A DNA stretch of 64,000 nucleotides from Demequina sediminis (GTDB taxonomy: Bacteria > Actinomycetota > Actinomycetes > Actinomycetales > Demequinaceae): the NCBI RefSeq assembly GCF_030296675.1, contig NZ_AP027736.1, positions 1,736,001 to 1,800,000 of the forward strand. Reading direction: 5' to 3'. Below are positions 60,375 through 64,000 of this stretch, piece after piece; the stretch's first letter is position 1; the number at the start of each line of letters is the position of its first letter. Position numbers and translations under genes: made by a program. The notes below the pieces were generated by a model that saw only the letters and a list, made by a program, of their open reading frames with translations, ran no database searches and was not told where the DNA came from.

Positions 60375-60544
60375 CTAACGACGGATCCCGCCACGCCCGA
60401 CGTCGCTGCGCGCGACGAGGCCGGCGCGTTGTTCGGGGTCGGCGCCCTCTCCCGGCTCGATGCGCAGCGACACGTCCTCGACCCCGATCACGTTCCCGAA
60501 GTGCTCGGTGAGGCCCACGGTCTCGATCGCGGGGTGGCGGTCAT
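60375..60544 (-). pseudogene. Remnant of an ABC-transporter ATPase N-terminus
   Basis: Read on the minus strand, the peptide AIETVGLTEHFGNVIGVEDV then SLRIEPGE matches the first 30 residues of an ABC ATPase, up to just before the Walker A motif, which is missing. The ATG at 60544 (MTATP) is in another frame, joined by one more C in a CCCC run. After PGE the sequence is unrelated (GADPEQRAG) and stops at 60375. A truncated relic, not a working gene. Confidence 0.6.
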
Positions 60545-60735
60545 GACGGTCCCTTCCGGGGGCCGCGCCGCGCGGCCCCGAGCGGCGGGGCGAAGGCGAG
60601 CCGGGCATCGTCCACGCCCACCCTTCGATCATCTCGAATCCCGGTGCCGCATGCCCACCGGAACCCGGCGTCTCCCGCGCGAGGGAGTGCGGACGGGGCT
60701 GGCACCAGGGGTGCGCGCATGCAAGCATGGGCACC

Positions 60736-62985
60736 ATGTCCGAGAGCCTCGACCTCAACGACGCCGCACCGGCGTCCCCGCCCGCCCCGCACGAGCACCC
60801 CAGCGTCGAGTCCGAGGAGACCTACCCGCTCCCGACCGTCGCATTCGAGGAGGACGAGTCGCCGTCACCCCTGCCCGAGGACCGCTACCTCGACAGGGAG
60901 CTCTCGTGGCTCGCGTTCAACGAGCGCGTGCTGGAGATGGCAGAGGACCCGCAGACGCCGCTGCTCGAGCGCGCGCGCTTCCTCGCAATCTTCGCCTCCA
61001 ACCTCGACGAGTTCTTCATGGTGCGCGTCGCGGGCCTCAAGCGGCGCATCGCCGCGGGCTTCGCGGTGCCCGCCGCGACCGGCATGAGCGCGTCGCGTCA
61101 GATCGAGGCGATCATCGAACGCTCGCACGAGCTCATGGACCGCCACGCCGAGACCTTCGAGGACCAGGTGCGGCCCGCGCTCGCCAACGAGGGCATCCAG
61201 TTGGTGCGTTACGACGCCCTCGAGGACCCCGAGCAGGAGCGCCTGCGCAAGCTGTTCCGCTCGGACATCTTCCCCGTGCTCACGCCGCTCGCGGTCGACC
61301 CCGCCCACCCGTTCCCGTACATCTCCGGGCTGTCGCTCAATCTCGCGGTCGAGATCCGGGACCCCGACACCGGCAAGGACTACTTCGCGCGCGTCAAGGT
61401 CCCCGAGACGCTGCCGCGCTTCCTGTCCGTCGACGCGGCGGGCCACGTGGGGCAGGTGACCGATGCCGCGGCGCTGTCGGACGAGCCGCGCAGCTTCGTG
61501 CCGCTCGAGGACGTGATCGGCGCGCACCTCGACTACCTCTTCCCCGGCATGGAGGTGATCGACCACTACACGTTCCGCGTGACACGCAACGAGGACGTGG
61601 AGGTCGAGGAGGACGATGCCGAGAACCTCCTCAAGGCGATGGAAAAGGAACTGCTGCGGCGCCGGTTCGGCCCCGCGGTGCGCCTCGAGGTCGCGGACGA
61701 CCTCCCTCCCAAGATCCGCGAGCTGCTGGTGCGCGAGCTGGGCATCACCGACAACGACGTGTTCCACCTGCCCGCGCCGCTGGACCTCACCGGCCTGCAC
61801 GTGATCGCGGACCTCGACAGGCCGTCGCTCCAGTTCGCGCCGTTCAGGCCCACGACGCACCACAAGCTCGCGCCCGTCGAGACCGCCGACGAGCAGAACG
61901 TGTTCGACGCGATCAGCCGCTCCGACGTGCTGCTGCACCACCCGTACGACTCGTTCTCGACGTCGGTGCAGGCCTTCCTCGCGCAGGCCGCGGCCGACCC
62001 GCGCGTGCTCGCGATCAAGCAGACCCTGTACCGGACCTCGGGCGACTCGCCCATCGTCGACGCGCTCATCGAGGCGGCCCACTCGGGCAAGCAGGTGCTT
62101 GCGCTGGTCGAGATCAAGGCGCGCTTTGACGAGAAGCGCAACATCTCGTGGGCGCGCAAGCTCGAGCAGGCCGGCGTGCACGTCGTGTACGGCCTGGTGG
62201 GCCTCAAGACGCACTGCAAGCTGTCCCTCGTGGTGCGCCAGGAGGACGAGGGACTCCAGCGCTACAGCCACATCGGTACCGGCAACTACCACCCCAAGAC
62301 GGCCCGGCTCTACGAGGACTACGGACTGCTCACCAAGGATCCCGACGTGGGCGCCGACCTTACGAAGCTGTTCAACCAGCTCTCGGGCTACGCACCCAAG
62401 GCGAAGTTTCGCCGCCTGATCGTCGCGCCCACCGGCGTGCGGATGGGCCTCATCGAGCGCATCGACAACGAGGCCCGCAACGCCGCCGCGGGCAAGGAGG
62501 CCTGGGTCAAGATCAAGGTCAACTCGATCGTGGACGAGAAGACCATCGACGCGCTCTACCGCGCGGCGCGTGCCGGCGTGAAGGTCGACGTCAACGTGCG
62601 CGGCATCTGCGCGCTGCGTCCGGGAGTGCCGGGGCTGTCCGAGAACATCCGCGTGCGCTCGATTCTGGGCCGCTTCCTCGAGCACTCGCGCGTGTACGCG
62701 TTCGCGAACGACGGCTCGCCGGACGTGTTCATCGGCTCGGCCGACCTCATGCACCGCAATCTCGATCGCCGCATCGAGGCGCTCATCTCGGTCAAGGAGC
62801 CGCAGCAGATCGCGAACCTCATCGAGAACATCGACATGGCGATGAGCGATCACGTGATCGGGTGGGAGCTTCACGAGGACGGCTCGTGGGGCCGCACGGT
62901 GACGGACGGCAACGGCACCCGTCTCAAGGACCTGCAGGAGATCTATATCCGGCGTCAGCCGAAGCGCAGGATCAAGGGCAAGTGA
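60736..62985 (+). CDS. ppk: Polyphosphate kinase 1
   Basis: The 749-residue enzyme makes polyphosphate from ATP. Family marks: [57 protein letters not shown], the catalytic-His loop [20 protein letters not shown] and the second His in [18 protein letters not shown]. The start is ATG 60736 or 60727. Its stop overlaps the NUDIX gene (GTGA). In mycobacteria ppk1 is likewise beside mutT1. Confidence 0.97.
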   Translation: MSESLDLNDAAPASPPAPHEHPSVESEETYPLPTVAFEEDESPSPLPEDRYLDRELSWLAFNERVLEMAEDPQTPLLERARFLAIFASNLDEFFMVRVAGLKRRIAAGFAVPAATGMSASRQIEAIIERSHELMDRHAETFEDQVRPALANEGIQLVRYDALEDPEQERLRKLFRSDIFPVLTPLAVDPAHPFPYISGLSLNLAVEIRDPDTGKDYFARVKVPETLPRFLSVDAAGHVGQVTDAAALSDEPRSFVPLEDVIGAHLDYLFPGMEVIDHYTFRVTRNEDVEVEEDDAENLLKAMEKELLRRRFGPAVRLEVADDLPPKIRELLVRELGITDNDVFHLPAPLDLTGLHVIADLDRPSLQFAPFRPTTHHKLAPVETADEQNVFDAISRSDVLLHHPYDSFSTSVQAFLAQAAADPRVLAIKQTLYRTSGDSPIVDALIEAAHSGKQVLALVEIKARFDEKRNISWARKLEQAGVHVVYGLVGLKTHCKLSLVVRQEDEGLQRYSHIGTGNYHPKTARLYEDYGLLTKDPDVGADLTKLFNQLSGYAPKAKFRRLIVAPTGVRMGLIERIDNEARNAAAGKEAWVKIKVNSIVDEKTIDALYRAARAGVKVDVNVRGICALRPGVPGLSENIRVRSILGRFLEHSRVYAFANDGSPDVFIGSADLMHRNLDRRIEALISVKEPQQIANLIENIDMAMSDHVIGWELHEDGSWGRTVTDGNGTRLKDLQEIYIRRQPKRRIKGK

Positions 62986-63953
62986 GTCACCACCCCGAGG
63001 GGACGGTCGTCGCGGCCGGGGCCATCGTGTGGCGCGTTCGTGACGGCGAGCTCCAGGTCCTGGCCGTGCATCGTCCCCGCTACAACGACTGGTCGTGGCC
63101 CAAGGGCAAGCTCGACCCCGGAGAGTCGCTGCCCGAGTGCGCGGTGCGTGAGGTCGCGGAGGAGACCGGCAAGCAGATCGAGTTGGGCCAGCCGCTGCCG
63201 ACCATCCGCTATCCGATCGGCGAGAAGCAGAAGGTCGTGAAGTACTGGGCCGCGCAGGTGCTTCCGCACACCTCGCCGTCCCTGCGGGGCCGCAAGCCGG
63301 TCAAGAGCACCGCGAAGCACGAGATCGACCGGGTGCGCTGGCTGCCCGTGGGCGAGGCGCACAAGATCATCACGTTCCCCGATGACCTGCGCCCGCTCGA
63401 CGCGCTGATCGACGCGTACGCGGCGGACCGGCTCGACACCAGGCCGTTCATGCTCGTGCGGCACGCGCGCGCCAAGCGCCGCAAGGCGTGGCGACTGCCC
63501 GACAACCGCCGTCCCCTGACCCGCAACGGGGTGGGTCGCGCGCTCGATCTGGTTCCGCTCATCGCGTGCTTCGGGATCACCAAGGTGGATTCCTCACCCG
63601 CCAAGCGGTGCCTCGACTCGGTCAAGCCGTATGCCGATGCGATCGGCACCACGGTGCGCACCCACGATTCCCTCACGGAGACCGGCCACGCGGAGCGGCC
63701 TCTCGACACGGCGAAGACCTTCACCGCGCTGTTCCGCAAGACCTCGCCCCGCGCGGTGTGCGTGCACCGGCCCACGCTGCCGACCATCGTCGAGATGCTG
63801 CGCGCCGCGGTGCGGCCGTACACGCGCGGAGCCTTGCCGCGGAAGAACCCGTATCTGCCCGCGGGCGGAGTGCTGGTCGCGCACGTCGCGGACTGGGAGT
63901 CGGGTCCCGTGGTGGTCGCGGTGGAGACCCACCTGCTGCGCGTCCACGTCTGA
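62982..63953 (+). CDS. NUDIX hydrolase fused to histidine phosphatase domain (MutT1-like)
   Basis: The 323-residue fusion has a NUDIX domain (residues 5-140; Nudix box GKLDPGES ... REVAEETG, with WSWPKGKL before it) and a C-terminal RHG-type phosphatase domain ([25 protein letters not shown]). This is the layout of mycobacterial MutT1, which cleans 8-oxo-dGTP and diadenosine polyphosphates. GTG 62982 overlaps the ppk stop. It is expressed with ppk. The catalytic His and Arg of the phosphatase domain (RHA, R near RC) are visible; the second His region is less clear. Confidence 0.9.
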   Translation: MSHHPEGTVVAAGAIVWRVRDGELQVLAVHRPRYNDWSWPKGKLDPGESLPECAVREVAEETGKQIELGQPLPTIRYPIGEKQKVVKYWAAQVLPHTSPSLRGRKPVKSTAKHEIDRVRWLPVGEAHKIITFPDDLRPLDALIDAYAADRLDTRPFMLVRHARAKRRKAWRLPDNRRPLTRNGVGRALDLVPLIACFGITKVDSSPAKRCLDSVKPYADAIGTTVRTHDSLTETGHAERPLDTAKTFTALFRKTSPRAVCVHRPTLPTIVEMLRAAVRPYTRGALPRKNPYLPAGGVLVAHVADWESGPVVVAVETHLLRVHV

Positions 63954-64000
63954 CACGGCGCCGGGCTTGGGGCTCAGGCTCCGGATTCGGCGCTGACGCG

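Overview
The window is about 64 kb of very GC-rich DNA with dense, short-spaced genes and many GTG starts. Many junctions are 4-bp stop/start overlaps (GTGA or ATGA). A DUF222-type HNH nuclease end, a Tad/Flp pilus locus with a DUF4244 pilin, an ArsC with the CxNGGKSQMA loop typical of mycothiol-dependent arsenate reductases, and ppk next to a mutT1-like NUDIX/RHG gene all point to an actinobacterium. It is probably a member of the Micrococcales (Cellulomonadaceae/Demequinaceae-like); the genus is a guess.

Layout. (1) 0.7-14.6 kb: an exopolysaccharide locus. It holds a Wzb-like tyrosine phosphatase, a WecG/TagA transferase, gmd and fcl (GDP-L-fucose synthesis), three other glycosyltransferases, a Wzy-like polymerase, a flippase, a Wzc-like kinase, the initiating sugar transferase and an LSATG-anchored surface protein. 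(2) 14.7-20.5 kb: a CAP-domain lipoprotein, a YdcF-like protein, an SGNH lipoprotein, a Gfo/Idh/MocA oxidoreductase and a large FAD/Fe-S D-lactate-type dehydrogenase. (3) 20.6-33 kb: three exported proteins (20.8, 22.8 and 32.0 kb) sharing an unusual C-terminal tail, an arsenate pair (ArsR-phosphatase fusion plus ArsC), an L,D-transpeptidase, a GH43 enzyme, a decayed DUF389 gene, tRNA-Thr(CGT), a secreted tripeptidyl peptidase, holB and tmk. (4) 33-46 kb: oxidoreductase, two small paralogous membrane proteins, topA, an IMPase, nrdG without nrdD, a methyltransferase, a membrane protein with an L7/L12-like tail, a K+-independent H+-pyrophosphatase, and an ECF sigma factor with its exported partner. 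(5) 46.2-51 kb: a Tad operon interrupted by a lipoprotein gene, and a HAD phosphatase. (6) 51-64 kb: exported proteins, acs with a repeat-derived C-terminal tail, a Fe3+ ABC transporter (fbpABC type), a PAP2 phosphatase, ppk1 and a MutT1-like protein.

Sequence quality matters here. At least ten genes, including normally essential tmk and holB, carry frameshifts inside runs of four or five G/C. Nearly all are repaired by one added base. The simplest reading is homopolymer under-calling in the assembly, so I annotate these as genes spanning the shift. The DUF389 gene (in-frame TAG plus missing middle) and the ABC-ATPase stub at 60.4 kb look genuinely decayed.

Most interesting non-gene signals: three unrelated 20-22-bp direct-repeat pairs, each with exactly 41-bp pitch and each upstream of a gene; a shared tail PV[VT]A[DE]xx[YF][AT]G at the extreme C-terminus of three exported proteins, two of which also have homologous ~150-nt leaders; 17 copies of the decamer GGGACGATGC; a 54-bp repeat array read into the C-terminus of Acs; and GGGAC-N4-GTCC boxes (DosR-like) upstream of nrdG and acs.
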